Notes: a model not told the origin generated them from the sequence alone. 45,796 bases of DNA from Nocardiopsis xinjiangensis YIM 90004 (GCF_000341145.1 NZ_ANBE01000011.1:181034-226829), one strand, 5' to 3'; positions 1 to 8,096 are shown, counted from the stretch's first letter. Translations and numbers: made by a program.

Positions 1-178
1 CGCCACGGTGGGCACGATCATCTCGGTCGACCGGGACCGCATCGCCCAGGCCAAGACCGGCGACCTCGTGCGTTTCGAACCCGTGGACCTGCAGACGGCC
101 CTGGATGCCCGCGCCGGCCGCAGCGCCCGGCTCGAGCGAGTACGCGCGTCCCTGCGCGAGAAGAGCGCACACGCTTGA
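1..178 (+). CDS. Biotin-dependent carboxyltransferase (PxpC/KipA type), C-terminal fragment
   Basis: The window opens inside this gene; 59 codons remain (reading from base 2) and end at TGA 176-178. The visible tail reads ATVGTIISVDRDRIAQAKTG and continues with DLVRFEPVD. This matches the end of the carboxyltransferase/AHS2 domain in 5-oxoprolinase subunit C (KipA/YbgK), where an ATVIS-D-D-LAQ-GD-VRF pattern closes the cyclophilin-like fold. A biotin carrier protein and a biotin carboxylase follow on the same strand, so the operon probably encodes a biotin-linked carboxylation or 5-oxoproline-type activity whose remaining subunits lie upstream of the window. Only about a fifth of the protein is visible, so the family call is moderate and the substrate is unknown. 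Confidence 0.6.
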   Translation, partial: ATVGTIISVDRDRIAQAKTGDLVRFEPVDLQTALDARAGRSARLERVRASLREKSAHA

Positions 179-273
179 GAGAGGACCACCGGCCCACTCC
201 TCTGGTGGGGAGACCGCCGCCCAGGAAGAGCCAGGGCCTGCGGGCCGGCCCGCAACGAGGAAGGAAGGCCCAC

Positions 274-573
274 GTGAGGACCGTCAAGACAGCCATGCCC
301 GGAGTTTTCTACCGTCGTCCCTCCCCCGATGAGGAGCCTTATGTACAGGAGGGCGAGGCCGTCGAACCGGGGCAGACGATCGCTCTGATCGAGGTGATGA
401 AGAACTTCAACGAGATCAAGGCCGAACAGGCGGGAACCCTCACCCGGTTCCTGGCCGAGGACGGCGACGAGGTCTCCATCAGCCAGGACATCGCCGAACT
501 CCAGGACCGACTCCCCGGGGCCGAAGGCACCACACACGGTTCCGGAGACAGCAGGGACGGGGGCGGGCCTTGA
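274..573 (+). CDS. Biotin carboxyl carrier protein (short BCCP)
   Basis: A 99-residue biotinyl/lipoyl-domain protein. The biotinylation motif EVMKN is at about residues 40-44, making Lys43 the predicted biotin attachment site. It is flanked by the usual carrier-domain glycine turns (EPGQTIALIE before, AEQAGTLTRF after). An in-frame start exists at 175, but GTG 274 is chosen because AGGAAGG lies just upstream (259-265) and the sequence before it does not look like carrier protein. The short tail after the domain is Gly/Ser-rich. The stop overlaps the TTG start of the biotin carboxylase (TTGA at 570-573), so the two should be translationally coupled and made in equal amounts. It would carry CO2 from the carboxylase to the upstream carboxyltransferase. 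Confidence 0.85.
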   Translation: MRTVKTAMPGVFYRRPSPDEEPYVQEGEAVEPGQTIALIEVMKNFNEIKAEQAGTLTRFLAEDGDEVSISQDIAELQDRLPGAEGTTHGSGDSRDGGGP

Positions 574-1955
574 ACGAACTACGACGGGTCCTGGTGGCGA
601 ACCGGGGCGAGATCGCTCTGCGGATCGTCCGAGCATGCCATGTGGCCGGTATCGAGGCGGTCGCGGTGTACTCGAGGGCCGACACCGACGCGCACTGGGT
701 CCGGCTCGCCGACGACGCCCGGTACATCGGCGGCTCTCCCGCGCAGAAGTCCTATCTCGACACCGGGGCCGTGCTGGAGGCAGCCGAGGACACGGGGGCC
801 GATGCCGTGCACCCGGGCTACGGCTTCCTCTCCGAGAACGAGGGGTTCGCCCGGGCGGCACGGGAGCGCGGTCTGGTCTTCATCGGGCCCCCGGCCGAGG
901 TGATCGGCCTCATGGGCGACAAGTCACGTGCGCGTGGGACCGCGTCCTCGGCCGGCGTCCCGGTGGTCCCGGGCTCCGGTCCCTTGACCGATGTGGACGC
1001 CGCGCTGCGAGAGGCCGAGACCGTGGGCTATCCCCTACTGGTCAAGGCATCCGCGGGTGGAGGGGGCCGCGGCATCCGCCGGGTGGCCGGCCCCGAAGAG
1101 CTCGCCGAGGTGTTTGCCGCGGCCGGCGCGGAAGCGGCCGGGACGTTCGGGGACGGCACCCTGTACCTGGAGCGCGCCGTGGAGGGTGCCCGCCACATCG
1201 AGGTGCAGGTCCTCGCCGACACCCACGGCAACGCCGTGCACCTGTTCGAGCGCGATTGTTCGGTCCAGCGGCGCCGGCAGAAACTGGTGGAGGAGGCACC
1301 GGCCCCCCGTTTGGACCCCGGGGCCCGTGAGGAGGCCGTGGCCGCCGCTGTGCGGCTCGCCCGGCACGTGGGCTATGTCGGCGCGGGGACCGTGGAGTTC
1401 CTGGTGCGGCCGGACGGCTCGGTGTACTTCATGGAGATGAACACCCGGATCCAGGTGGAGCACCCGGTCACCGAGTCGGTCACGGGGGTGGATCTGGTCG
1501 CGGAACAGCTCAGGATCGCCTCGGGCGCCGCCCTGGCCTTCGACCAGTCCGACCTGACGGTGAACGGGGCCGCCGTGGAGGTCCGCATCAACGCGGAGAG
1601 CCCGGAGAACGGTTTCGCGCCCACGCCCGGCACACTGGACGCCTTCACCGTCCCCGGCGGCCCGGGTGTGCGTGTGGACACCGGTTTCACCGCCGCTGAC
1701 ACGATCAGCCCGTTCTACGATTCGCTGCTGGCCAAGGTGGTCTGTTGGGGCGCGGACCGCCCCCAGGCCCTGGCACGGGCCCGCCAAGCTCTGGCAGAGC
1801 TGGAGATCGAGGGCGTGAGCAGCACGAAGGCCCTGCATGAACGCCTTCTGGCCGACCCGGAGTTCTGTTCCGGGGCGGTGGACATCGGTTGGCTCGAACA
1901 CGCTCTCGGCGGTCGCCTCTCTGCCCCGTCCGGGGAGCGTTCCCCCTCCGGTTGA
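570..1955 (+). CDS. Biotin carboxylase (acetyl-CoA carboxylase AccC-like)
   Basis: 461 residues, the normal length for a stand-alone biotin carboxylase. The protein begins RRVLVANRGEIALRIVRAC, the classic N-terminal biotin-carboxylase signature. The glycine-rich ATP-grasp loop KASAGGGGRGIR follows at about residues 156-167. HIEVQVLADTHGN and FERDCSVQRR form the metal and bicarbonate-binding centre, and EMNTRIQVEHPVTE carries the catalytic Glu, Asn and Arg. All key residues are present. It uses ATP and bicarbonate to carboxylate biotin on the small carrier encoded just upstream. The TTG start overlaps the carrier stop. The context with a PxpC-type carboxyltransferase argues against it being the main fatty-acid AccC, which in actinomycetes is usually fused to its own carrier domain. 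Confidence 0.9.
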   Translation: MNELRRVLVANRGEIALRIVRACHVAGIEAVAVYSRADTDAHWVRLADDARYIGGSPAQKSYLDTGAVLEAAEDTGADAVHPGYGFLSENEGFARAARERGLVFIGPPAEVIGLMGDKSRARGTASSAGVPVVPGSGPLTDVDAALREAETVGYPLLVKASAGGGGRGIRRVAGPEELAEVFAAAGAEAAGTFGDGTLYLERAVEGARHIEVQVLADTHGNAVHLFERDCSVQRRRQKLVEEAPAPRLDPGAREEAVAAAVRLARHVGYVGAGTVEFLVRPDGSVYFMEMNTRIQVEHPVTESVTGVDLVAEQLRIASGAALAFDQSDLTVNGAAVEVRINAESPENGFAPTPGTLDAFTVPGGPGVRVDTGFTAADTISPFYDSLLAKVVCWGADRPQALARARQALAELEIEGVSSTKALHERLLADPEFCSGAVDIGWLEHALGGRLSAPSGERSPSG

Positions 1956-2025
1956 GCGCGTTCTCGGAGGCGGCCCGCGCCGACACAGGCCCCAGGTGAC
2001 ATAGGCCCCATGAGGGGCGCAGCGC

Positions 2026-2079
2026 TTGACGCATCGGGGTGAACGGGTGTTCACTCGAAGAAGGTGAACAGCCGTTCAC
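2026..2079 (+). promoter_or_regulatory. Promoter with two tandem TetR-type operators
   Basis: Two perfect inverted repeats with the same arms lie 25 bp apart: GTGAACGGGTGTTCAC at 2039-2054 and GTGAACAGCCGTTCAC at 2064-2079. A TTGACG -35-like box is at 2026-2031 and a TTCACT -10-like box lies in the first operator at 2050-2055 (18-bp spacing). The arms GTGAAC/GTTCAC with a 4-bp centre are typical of TetR-family half-sites. The MFS gene starts at 2136 and the TetR gene follows it, so repression of the whole operon by its own last product is the simplest reading. Confidence 0.7.
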
Positions 2080-2135
2080 CCCTATGTCGTGCGCCCCCGT
2101 GCGCCCACCACCGCTCGTCGCCCTGGAGCCGAAGT

Positions 2136-3611
2136 ATGTCCGTCCTACGTGTGCCCTCCTGGGTCACCATGGGAGTCCTCACCCTCTGCGGCATGGTCGT
2201 CTCACTGCAGCAGACGCTCGTCATCCCGCTGCTGCCGGACCTGCCGTCGATCCTCGACGTCTCCGCCGGCGACGCCTCCTGGCTGGTCACCGCGACACTG
2301 CTGACCGGAGCCGTGGCCACGCCGATCGTCTCCCGTATGGCCGACATGTACGGCAAGCGCAGGATGCTGCTCCTGGCGCTGTCGGTCATGACCGTGGGCT
2401 CGCTCATCGCGGCGCTGGGCGGGAACTTCGCCTCGATGCTCATCGGCCGCGCCATGCAAGGGTTCGGCACTTCCCTGATCCCCGTCGGCATGAGCGTGAT
2501 GCGCGACCAACTGCCCAAGGAGAAACTCTCCGGGGGCATCGCCCTGATGAGCGCCACCCTCGGTATCGGCTCCGCGCTGGGCCTGCCCCTGTCCGGCGTG
2601 CTCTACAGCGCGTTCGGGTGGACCTCCCTGTTCTGGTCCACCGCACTGGTCGGCGCGATCCTCATCGCCGTCCTCCTTCTGGTGCTCGACGAGTCCGGTC
2701 AGCGCTTCCCCGGACGTTTCGACATTCCCGGCGCACTCGTACTCACGGTCGTCCTCGTCAGCCTTCTGCTCCCGCTGTCCAAGGGTGCGTCGTGGGGATG
2801 GGCCAGCGGGCAGGTCATCGGCCTGGCCGCGCTCTCGGCCGTCTCGCTGGCGATCTGGGTCCCCTTGCAACTGCGCACGCGCGAGCCCATGGTGAACCTG
2901 CGCACGGCCTTCCGGCGCCCCATCCTGCTCACCAACGTCTCCTCCTACTTCGTCGGGTTCTCGATGTTCCTGAACAGCCTGGTCACCACTCAGGAACTGC
3001 AGGTCCCCACCGAGACCGGGTACGGTCTGGCCCTGCCTGTGGCCGTCGCCGGGCTGGCGATGGTGCCGGGCGGCCTGATGATGCTCGTCTTCTCGCCGGT
3101 CTCCAGCCGTATGCTCAACCGGTGGGGCGGAAAACCGACACTGCTGCTCGGCGGAGCGGTCATGGGCCTGACCTACCTGTGGCGCATGTTCAACAACGAC
3201 GCCGTCTGGGAAGTCATGTTGGGCAACATGAGCGTCAGCGTGGGCAGCGCCATCGCCTTCGCGGCGATGCCCACCCTGATCATGGCGTCCGCGCCCCGGA
3301 GGGAGACCGCCTCGGCGAACGGGCTCAACACCCTGGTCCGGTCGCTGGGCACCTCCAGCAGCAGCGCCGTGACCGCCCTGGTCTTCGCGTCGCTGACCGT
3401 GACCGTGGACGGGGCGGTCTTCCCCTCCGGTGAGGCCATGACCCTGGCTCTCTTCCTCGGTCTGGCCGTGTGCACGGCCAGTGTGCTGTTCGCCGCCTTC
3501 ATCCCGGTCCGCAGAGACACCGAGGAGGAGGCGGACGCAACGCCCAGCGGGGCCGCAGGGGCCGACCCGGCACACCGCGCCGGAGAAAACGAGGAACAGG
3601 TGGGATCATGA
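2136..3611 (+). CDS. MFS drug-efflux transporter, DHA2 (EmrB/QacA) type
   Basis: A 491-residue hydrophobic protein of about 14 membrane segments, the DHA2 drug:proton antiporter size. Helix 1 is VTMGVLTLCGMVVSLQQTLVIP. The loop between helices 2 and 3 carries the MFS motif A variant RMADMYGKRRM. The C-terminal 30 residues are hydrophilic and rich in Glu and Ala. ATG 2136 is chosen over the GTG at 2064 because 2064 lies within an operator and the intervening residues are non-membrane filler. The stop overlaps the start of the TetR gene (ATGA at 3608-3611). The pump probably exports a hydrophobic or cationic compound that is also the ligand of the TetR repressor; the substrate cannot be read from the sequence. 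Confidence 0.88.
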   Translation: MSVLRVPSWVTMGVLTLCGMVVSLQQTLVIPLLPDLPSILDVSAGDASWLVTATLLTGAVATPIVSRMADMYGKRRMLLLALSVMTVGSLIAALGGNFASMLIGRAMQGFGTSLIPVGMSVMRDQLPKEKLSGGIALMSATLGIGSALGLPLSGVLYSAFGWTSLFWSTALVGAILIAVLLLVLDESGQRFPGRFDIPGALVLTVVLVSLLLPLSKGASWGWASGQVIGLAALSAVSLAIWVPLQLRTREPMVNLRTAFRRPILLTNVSSYFVGFSMFLNSLVTTQELQVPTETGYGLALPVAVAGLAMVPGGLMMLVFSPVSSRMLNRWGGKPTLLLGGAVMGLTYLWRMFNNDAVWEVMLGNMSVSVGSAIAFAAMPTLIMASAPRRETASANGLNTLVRSLGTSSSSAVTALVFASLTVTVDGAVFPSGEAMTLALFLGLAVCTASVLFAAFIPVRRDTEEEADATPSGAAGADPAHRAGENEEQVGS

Positions 3612-4186
3612 GCAGGCCCGACAGCCGGAGCACCATTCTCAGCGCCGCACGGCAGCTCTTCTCCGAACACGGCTACACAGAGGTGACCATCCGAGACATC
3701 GCCGCGGCCGCAGGGGTCTCCCCCGCCCTGGTGATGAAGCATTACCAGAGCAAGGCCGAGCTGTTCAACGAATTGGGCCCCAACGACATCCCGTTGGCCG
3801 AACTGGATCTGCCCCGCTCCCAGCTGGGGCGCGCCCTGGTGCAGAAGATCCTCACCCGGCGTGAACACGGGATCTCCGACCCTCTGCTGGTCGCGGTCTC
3901 CCACGTGCGCGAGTCACCCGACCCCGACCACACCCGCGAAGAGGTACGGGGGCGGCTCCTGAGCCGCTTCGGCGACCTGATCGGGGACACCACCCCCGAC
4001 CGCCGCCACGCGAGCGCTGTCGCTTCCCAGATACTCGGTCTGGCCGAAGGGATCAGGGTCCTGGGTCTGTTTCCCACCGAGGAGGTCTCCCGCGACGCGA
4101 TCCTGGACCTGTACGGACCGCTCGTGCAGACACAGATCGACGCCTGCGCGCAGCCGGAGCAACCAGGCCCCGGCCCCACGCGCTGA
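3608..4186 (+). CDS. TetR-family transcriptional repressor of the MFS operon
   Basis: 192 residues. The N-terminal helix-turn-helix is canonical: ILSAARQLFSEHGYTEVTIR, then DIAAAAGVSPALVMKHYQSK (about residues 10-50), followed by a helical ligand-binding domain. The recognition helix ends VMKHY rather than the common LYYHF, a frequent variant. The start codon overlaps the stop of the MFS gene by 4 bp, so the pair is translationally coupled. The twin GTGAAC-N4-GTTCAC operators in front of the MFS gene are the obvious target, giving autoregulation of both genes. Gene order (pump first, repressor second, same strand) differs from the more usual divergent arrangement. Confidence 0.88.
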   Translation: MSRPDSRSTILSAARQLFSEHGYTEVTIRDIAAAAGVSPALVMKHYQSKAELFNELGPNDIPLAELDLPRSQLGRALVQKILTRREHGISDPLLVAVSHVRESPDPDHTREEVRGRLLSRFGDLIGDTTPDRRHASAVASQILGLAEGIRVLGLFPTEEVSRDAILDLYGPLVQTQIDACAQPEQPGPGPTR

Positions 4187-4424
4187 AGCCGCGGCCCCTG
4201 ACCCGCCCGAGCAGCTGACCTGCCGACCATGCGCCTGCTGATCGATCCGGGATCGCCCACCGACCGCCGCAGGCAGCCGCACCACACGTACATGGCGGCC
4301 GAGGGCGGGGAACCCGATGTGCGGCTGTACCGCGTGGGCACCCGTCTCCGAGCGGAGTGGGCCCAGCGCAGCGCCGGAGGCCGGCCCGGGACGTGTTCCG
4401 GACCGGACGGGGGGTACGTCTCCA

Positions 4425-5198
4425 TCAGCCGGGAGGCGACGGCGACCAGTGCTGCCGCAACCGTTCGGCCAGATCCGGGCGCCCGAGCCCCTCCAACATA
4501 CGGGTCAACCGTGTCAGGACCGCTTCCTTCTCCTCCTCGTCCAACCCTCCGACGAAGGCCTCCAGGATGGGGTCCGCCTTACCCTCACCCGTGCCTACGG
4601 CCGGTGTCGCCCCTTCGGCCGTGGTGGCCATGGCATCAAGGGCCTCCCCGGCCTTCTCGATCTCGTACAGCATCTCGGGGTTCTGTTCGTACCACCACAC
4701 GCGGGCGACCTCCGGATCGCTGAGCACGTCCCGGCGCAGTTCGTCCACCCGCTGCATGCGCACACGGTGGATGGCCTTGTGCACCTCGTTGCGTGGACCG
4801 ACCCGTTCGCGTTCACGTTCGATGGCCAGGTCGTCCTTGTCGGCAGCCAACGTGACGGAGACGGCGACGTCGCGTACGGCGTCGTCACGAAACCCTTGCT
4901 TGTCGGAGACCGCACAGGCGATCTCGGCCTCGGCCGTGCCCCGGTCACCGAGGCAGTACCGCGCCCCCACCTCCGTTGCCACACGGATGACCTCACGTTG
5001 GATCCGTGCCGTAGCCCGGGCCCGGGCTACGGGGGAAGCGCCGTTCCACGAGACGATGACCTCGAAGGAACCGTCGAACCACATGCCCTCGGCATTGGTC
5101 GGGACACGTGCCTGAAAGGCGTGTGTGTCATCGGGGGGCCTGAAGGCGATGCTCCAGGACGGGACCTCACCTCGGGTGTTCCTGCGGCGTCCGATCAC
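4425..5198 (-). CDS. Unknown protein with SPFH/band-7-like layout, third gene of the cyclase-NTPase operon
   Basis: 257 residues, no signal peptide or clear membrane helix. Residues about 12-55 look beta-rich (HAFQARVPT, FDGSFEVIVSW). A long helix with many Arg and Ala follows (ARATARIQREVIRVATEVGA), then a second beta segment (VRDVAVSVTLAAD, about 108-120) and a charged coiled-coil-like helix (about 122-165), then a WWYEQNPE segment and an acidic tail. This order (beta domain, helix, strand, coiled coil) resembles an SPFH/stomatin domain, but I recognise no diagnostic motif, so that is inference. GTG 5198 overlaps the stop of the NTPase gene (GTGA), implying translational coupling and a shared function. 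It carries no copy of the RHIM-like motif seen in its two operon partners. Confidence 0.55.
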   Translation of the reverse strand: MIGRRRNTRGEVPSWSIAFRPPDDTHAFQARVPTNAEGMWFDGSFEVIVSWNGASPVARARATARIQREVIRVATEVGARYCLGDRGTAEAEIACAVSDKQGFRDDAVRDVAVSVTLAADKDDLAIERERERVGPRNEVHKAIHRVRMQRVDELRRDVLSDPEVARVWWYEQNPEMLYEIEKAGEALDAMATTAEGATPAVGTGEGKADPILEAFVGGLDEEEKEAVLTRLTRMLEGLGRPDLAERLRQHWSPSPPG

Positions 5199-7276
5199 CG
5201 GTCCTCCTCACGTTCGTTCAGCAGCTCGAGCAGCCGGTCCGGGACCGTCCCCTCCAATTCATGGGCGCACTTCCAGCGTTGGACGGACCGTTCCAGGTCA
5301 CGGTGGAAGACCTCGTCACCGTGCGCAGCCGACCAGAGGACCTCGAACGCTGCCTTGCGCTCGCGGCCTCCGGACTCCAGGAAGTCGAACCAGTTCCACA
5401 GCGGTCGGCCGGTCTTCTGTCCGGCACTCGTGAGCGTGCGCCAAGCATCGACGAGCACATCGGGGGCCACACCGTCACTGAGCACAGTTGGTACGGAGGC
5501 GTCGCCGCGGTCACCGAGAAGGCGTGCCAGGGCCGTGCCCGCCACCGCTTTCCTACGTCCTTTCCCGGGATCCGCCGTCCAACTTCCCAGGGTCCGTAGA
5601 ACCACGGCAGTGTGGTCGGGTTCGGCCGCGATGTCCTGGAGCGCGCTGACCAGATTCTGGTCCCACAGGGCCGAGGCCTTCTCCGTGATGAGCCGGATCC
5701 TGGTCAGAGCGCTTTCGGGACGCACACGACCATAGACTCGGCAGACTTCCAGAACGGTCCGGTCCTTCATCGGCGATCCGGTGCTCCGCACGATGTCATA
5801 CAGGGCGGCCCGGACCAGTGCCCCCAACTCGGGGGTGACCGCTGCTTCGGCGATCGCCGGAACCGCATACCACATCAAGTCGCGGGAGACCCCCCAGAAG
5901 TTGATCAGGGACTGCACCGGGGCCACGTCCTCGTGGCGCCGCGCCAGCTCGAACCAACGCCGTGCGGCCTCGACCTTCCTGTCCGTCGGGAGGTCGAGCA
6001 CAGCCTCGGCCGCCCATTCCTGGAGAGAGCCACGAGTACCGGGATGCTCCCGCCAGAGGTAGTCGAGCACGTCGGCGGCGCTCCCCGGCCGCTTGAAACG
6101 CACAGTGTCCTCCCGCACTTGGGCGCCCGTCTCCCAAAGGTGTGGCGTGAGGCCTTCACCGGAGATAGGGGTGCGCCAGAGCGAGGGAATGTGCCATCTT
6201 CTGGCCAGCCGGTCGGCGTGTTCGACGATCACCGTACGGTGGCCGCCCTCGAGCACGGCCACTGTGGCCAGAAGCACCCGTCGGAACTCGGTGTCCAAAT
6301 CCTGGCGCTTGAACCAACTTGCCAGCTCTTCGGTGGCGTCGGCGCACTCCTGGAGGACCTCTTTGATCCAGGTGGTGTAGTCCTCGTCGGTGAGGGCTCC
6401 TTCCCCCGGACGGCACTCCTTCGCTTTGTGAACGATCCGCAGGGCCCGGACGGGTTCGGCTCCGTCCAGAGTCTCCTGGAGCCCACGGTGTCCGAGCCAG
6501 TGTGCAGTGTCGGTGTCTCCGCAGCGGCTGCGCATCACCCGGTCGAAGACGTCGACGGCGCGGGCCGATCCGTCGATGGTCAACCGGCTCTGCAGGTCCT
6601 GCACATGTTCGTTCGCCTGTTCGGCACGAGCGATGAAGACCAGCATGCTCTCTGCCACACGATTTTGCTTCACCAGATTGCGCAAGGCGACCTGGTGCGT
6701 GCTCTCCAGGGCGGGGAACGAAGTCAGGTCGAGATAATACGTATGGTCGGCGTCGAGGTCGATGTGGGAGACGCCGGCGTCCTTCTCCTCGAGATCGAGA
6801 GTGAGCTGTTCGATCGGTTTTCCGGGCCGACAACTCACCAGAGAGTGGATGGCCGTCACCGTGCGACCGGTACCGGGCCTTCCCATGATGACCCCGGTCC
6901 CCGATCGGTCGAGTCCGGCGAGAAAGGCCGAATACGCGTGTGTGTCCGGGGGGCAGAAGGTAGAGACCACCTCTTCCACCCGCTCCCGCGGCACCTCAGC
7001 GGTCTGCCTGAGCCTTCGTGTCGTCTGTTCACCGATGTGCTGGTGATAATGGACGTCGCCCTTGATCTCCCCGGCCTGGAGCGCCTGCCCGGTGTTCTTC
7101 CGTATCCGGTTCGCCCACTGCTCCTTGCGTCGCTGCGTCTCGGACCGCTCGTCCCTGTCGTTCTGGTCGTCCCGGTCGTCCGTGGGCCGTGTCTCCTCCC
7201 CCGATGCCGGGCCCTTCTGGTCCTGGCGGTCGGTGCCCTCCTCCGGCCCGTTCTCCTTCTCACGCTCAGCGCTCAT
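5195..7276 (-). CDS. P-loop NTPase-like (STAND/NLR-like) protein with N-terminal RHIM-like amyloid motif
   Basis: 693 residues. ATG 7276 is chosen because it lies just inside the end of the cyclase-like gene (11-bp overlap); the longer frame upstream is a shadow of that gene. Residues 1-58 are highly charged and disordered. Residues 61-78 read NTGQALQAGEIKGDVHYH, which matches the C-terminal motif of the neighbouring cyclase-like protein and resembles RHIM-like/BASS motifs (Q-A-G-x-I/V-x-G). A Walker-A-like loop GRPGTGRT is at 132-139, with Arg where Lys is usual. VIVEHADRLARRW and similar segments suggest a winged-helix or helical region. The C-terminal half (about 380-690) is alpha-helical without obvious repeats, plausibly an ARM/TPR-like sensor. 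By analogy with bacterial NLR-like systems it would sense a trigger and template assembly of its partner. Function is inferred only. Confidence 0.65.
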   Translation of the reverse strand: MSAEREKENGPEEGTDRQDQKGPASGEETRPTDDRDDQNDRDERSETQRRKEQWANRIRKNTGQALQAGEIKGDVHYHQHIGEQTTRRLRQTAEVPRERVEEVVSTFCPPDTHAYSAFLAGLDRSGTGVIMGRPGTGRTVTAIHSLVSCRPGKPIEQLTLDLEEKDAGVSHIDLDADHTYYLDLTSFPALESTHQVALRNLVKQNRVAESMLVFIARAEQANEHVQDLQSRLTIDGSARAVDVFDRVMRSRCGDTDTAHWLGHRGLQETLDGAEPVRALRIVHKAKECRPGEGALTDEDYTTWIKEVLQECADATEELASWFKRQDLDTEFRRVLLATVAVLEGGHRTVIVEHADRLARRWHIPSLWRTPISGEGLTPHLWETGAQVREDTVRFKRPGSAADVLDYLWREHPGTRGSLQEWAAEAVLDLPTDRKVEAARRWFELARRHEDVAPVQSLINFWGVSRDLMWYAVPAIAEAAVTPELGALVRAALYDIVRSTGSPMKDRTVLEVCRVYGRVRPESALTRIRLITEKASALWDQNLVSALQDIAAEPDHTAVVLRTLGSWTADPGKGRRKAVAGTALARLLGDRGDASVPTVLSDGVAPDVLVDAWRTLTSAGQKTGRPLWNWFDFLESGGRERKAAFEVLWSAAHGDEVFHRDLERSVQRWKCAHELEGTVPDRLLELLNEREEDR

Positions 7277-8096
7277 CACGGCCCCCGAAGTTGACACCTC
7301 CGTGGACCGTTCCGGCTTGGAACATCTGGCCGCTGTTGTGCCCGACCTGGTTGACGGTCGGAGAGTCCGGGGAGTCGGACGCCGGGCCCGACGCATCCGA
7401 ACGACCACCTCCGCCAGGGGTCTCCACGGGTTGTTCCGGCGGAGAGCCCCAGGAGGGTGTGGGTACGAAGAGGTACCCCTCCGCCTGGAAGTCCTTGCTG
7501 GGTACGGAAGCGTGGACGGGCTTCCACCGGGCACTACTGATCGAGGTGAAACCGCCCAGCACCACCTCCTCGTAAACGCGCCGGGAAACAATGGTCGCCA
7601 GCAGAGTGGTGTCGGGATCGGTGTGCTTGAGTTCGTCGCGGACCGGGTCCGAGTCCAGGAGACGGTGGGTACTGATCATTGCTTCGCCCATGGCATCGAT
7701 CCCGCTTCCGTCACCCAGGTCCGGCAAAGGGCCGACGTCGATGCTCGCACGCAGGCGCATACGTAGACTGCGGTCGTGGGCGGCCAGGAAAGGTTGGACC
7801 TCTTTCAGCGCGCGCTGGAGCTCTTCGAGGAACGGATCGATGAGGAACGGCAGGTGTTCGGGATCGGCCCCCATCACGTACCCGTCGCCGTTGTGCCGGG
7901 GAAAACGCGCGTTTTTCCAGACCGAAAGCATATCGGAACGGGTGAACGCCTGTTCCAGGACCTTCAGGATCATGGGGCCGATGATCTGCTGATGGTGGGC
8001 ACTGGTACGGCTGAAGTTCTCCATGTCCACGGCGAGAACGGCCCGGTAGGGAGGCAAGGGCGCACTCTTACCGAGCGAGGAAAGATCGATGTCCAT
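7266..8096 (-). CDS. Class III nucleotidyl-cyclase-like protein with C-terminal RHIM-like amyloid motif
   Basis: 276 residues, preceded by a GAGGAG ribosome-binding site. Residues 14-212 form a cyclase homology domain. YRAVLAVDMENFSR supplies the first metal Asp (Asp24), HNGDGYVMG the second (Asp71), and LRMRLRASIDVG the following strand. In the segment that normally reads N-x-x-A-R, the protein has AMISTHRLLDS: an Arg (Arg145) but no Asn, so activity may be altered. Residues 215-250 are a Pro/Gly/Ser linker. The protein ends with NSGQMFQAGTVHGGVNFGG (254-272), nearly the same motif as in the NTPase encoded next. A C-terminal linker plus a short amyloid motif is how effectors of NLR-like systems are built, although in most described cases the motif sits on the opposite end of the pair. 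Product, if any, is unknown. Confidence 0.7.
   Translation of the reverse strand: MDIDLSSLGKSAPLPPYRAVLAVDMENFSRTSAHHQQIIGPMILKVLEQAFTRSDMLSVWKNARFPRHNGDGYVMGADPEHLPFLIDPFLEELQRALKEVQPFLAAHDRSLRMRLRASIDVGPLPDLGDGSGIDAMGEAMISTHRLLDSDPVRDELKHTDPDTTLLATIVSRRVYEEVVLGGFTSISSARWKPVHASVPSKDFQAEGYLFVPTPSWGSPPEQPVETPGGGGRSDASGPASDSPDSPTVNQVGHNSGQMFQAGTVHGGVNFGGRDER

Noticed and set aside
2202-3575. A 457-codon frame antisense to the MFS gene
   Set aside because: It is a GC-rich shadow of the transporter with Gln/Gly/Arg-rich sequence and no recognisable domain.
4187-4424. Open frames in the gap between the TetR gene and the SPFH-like gene
   Set aside because: No start with a ribosome-binding site; the readable sequence shows no motif. 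The convergent gene ends explain the gap.
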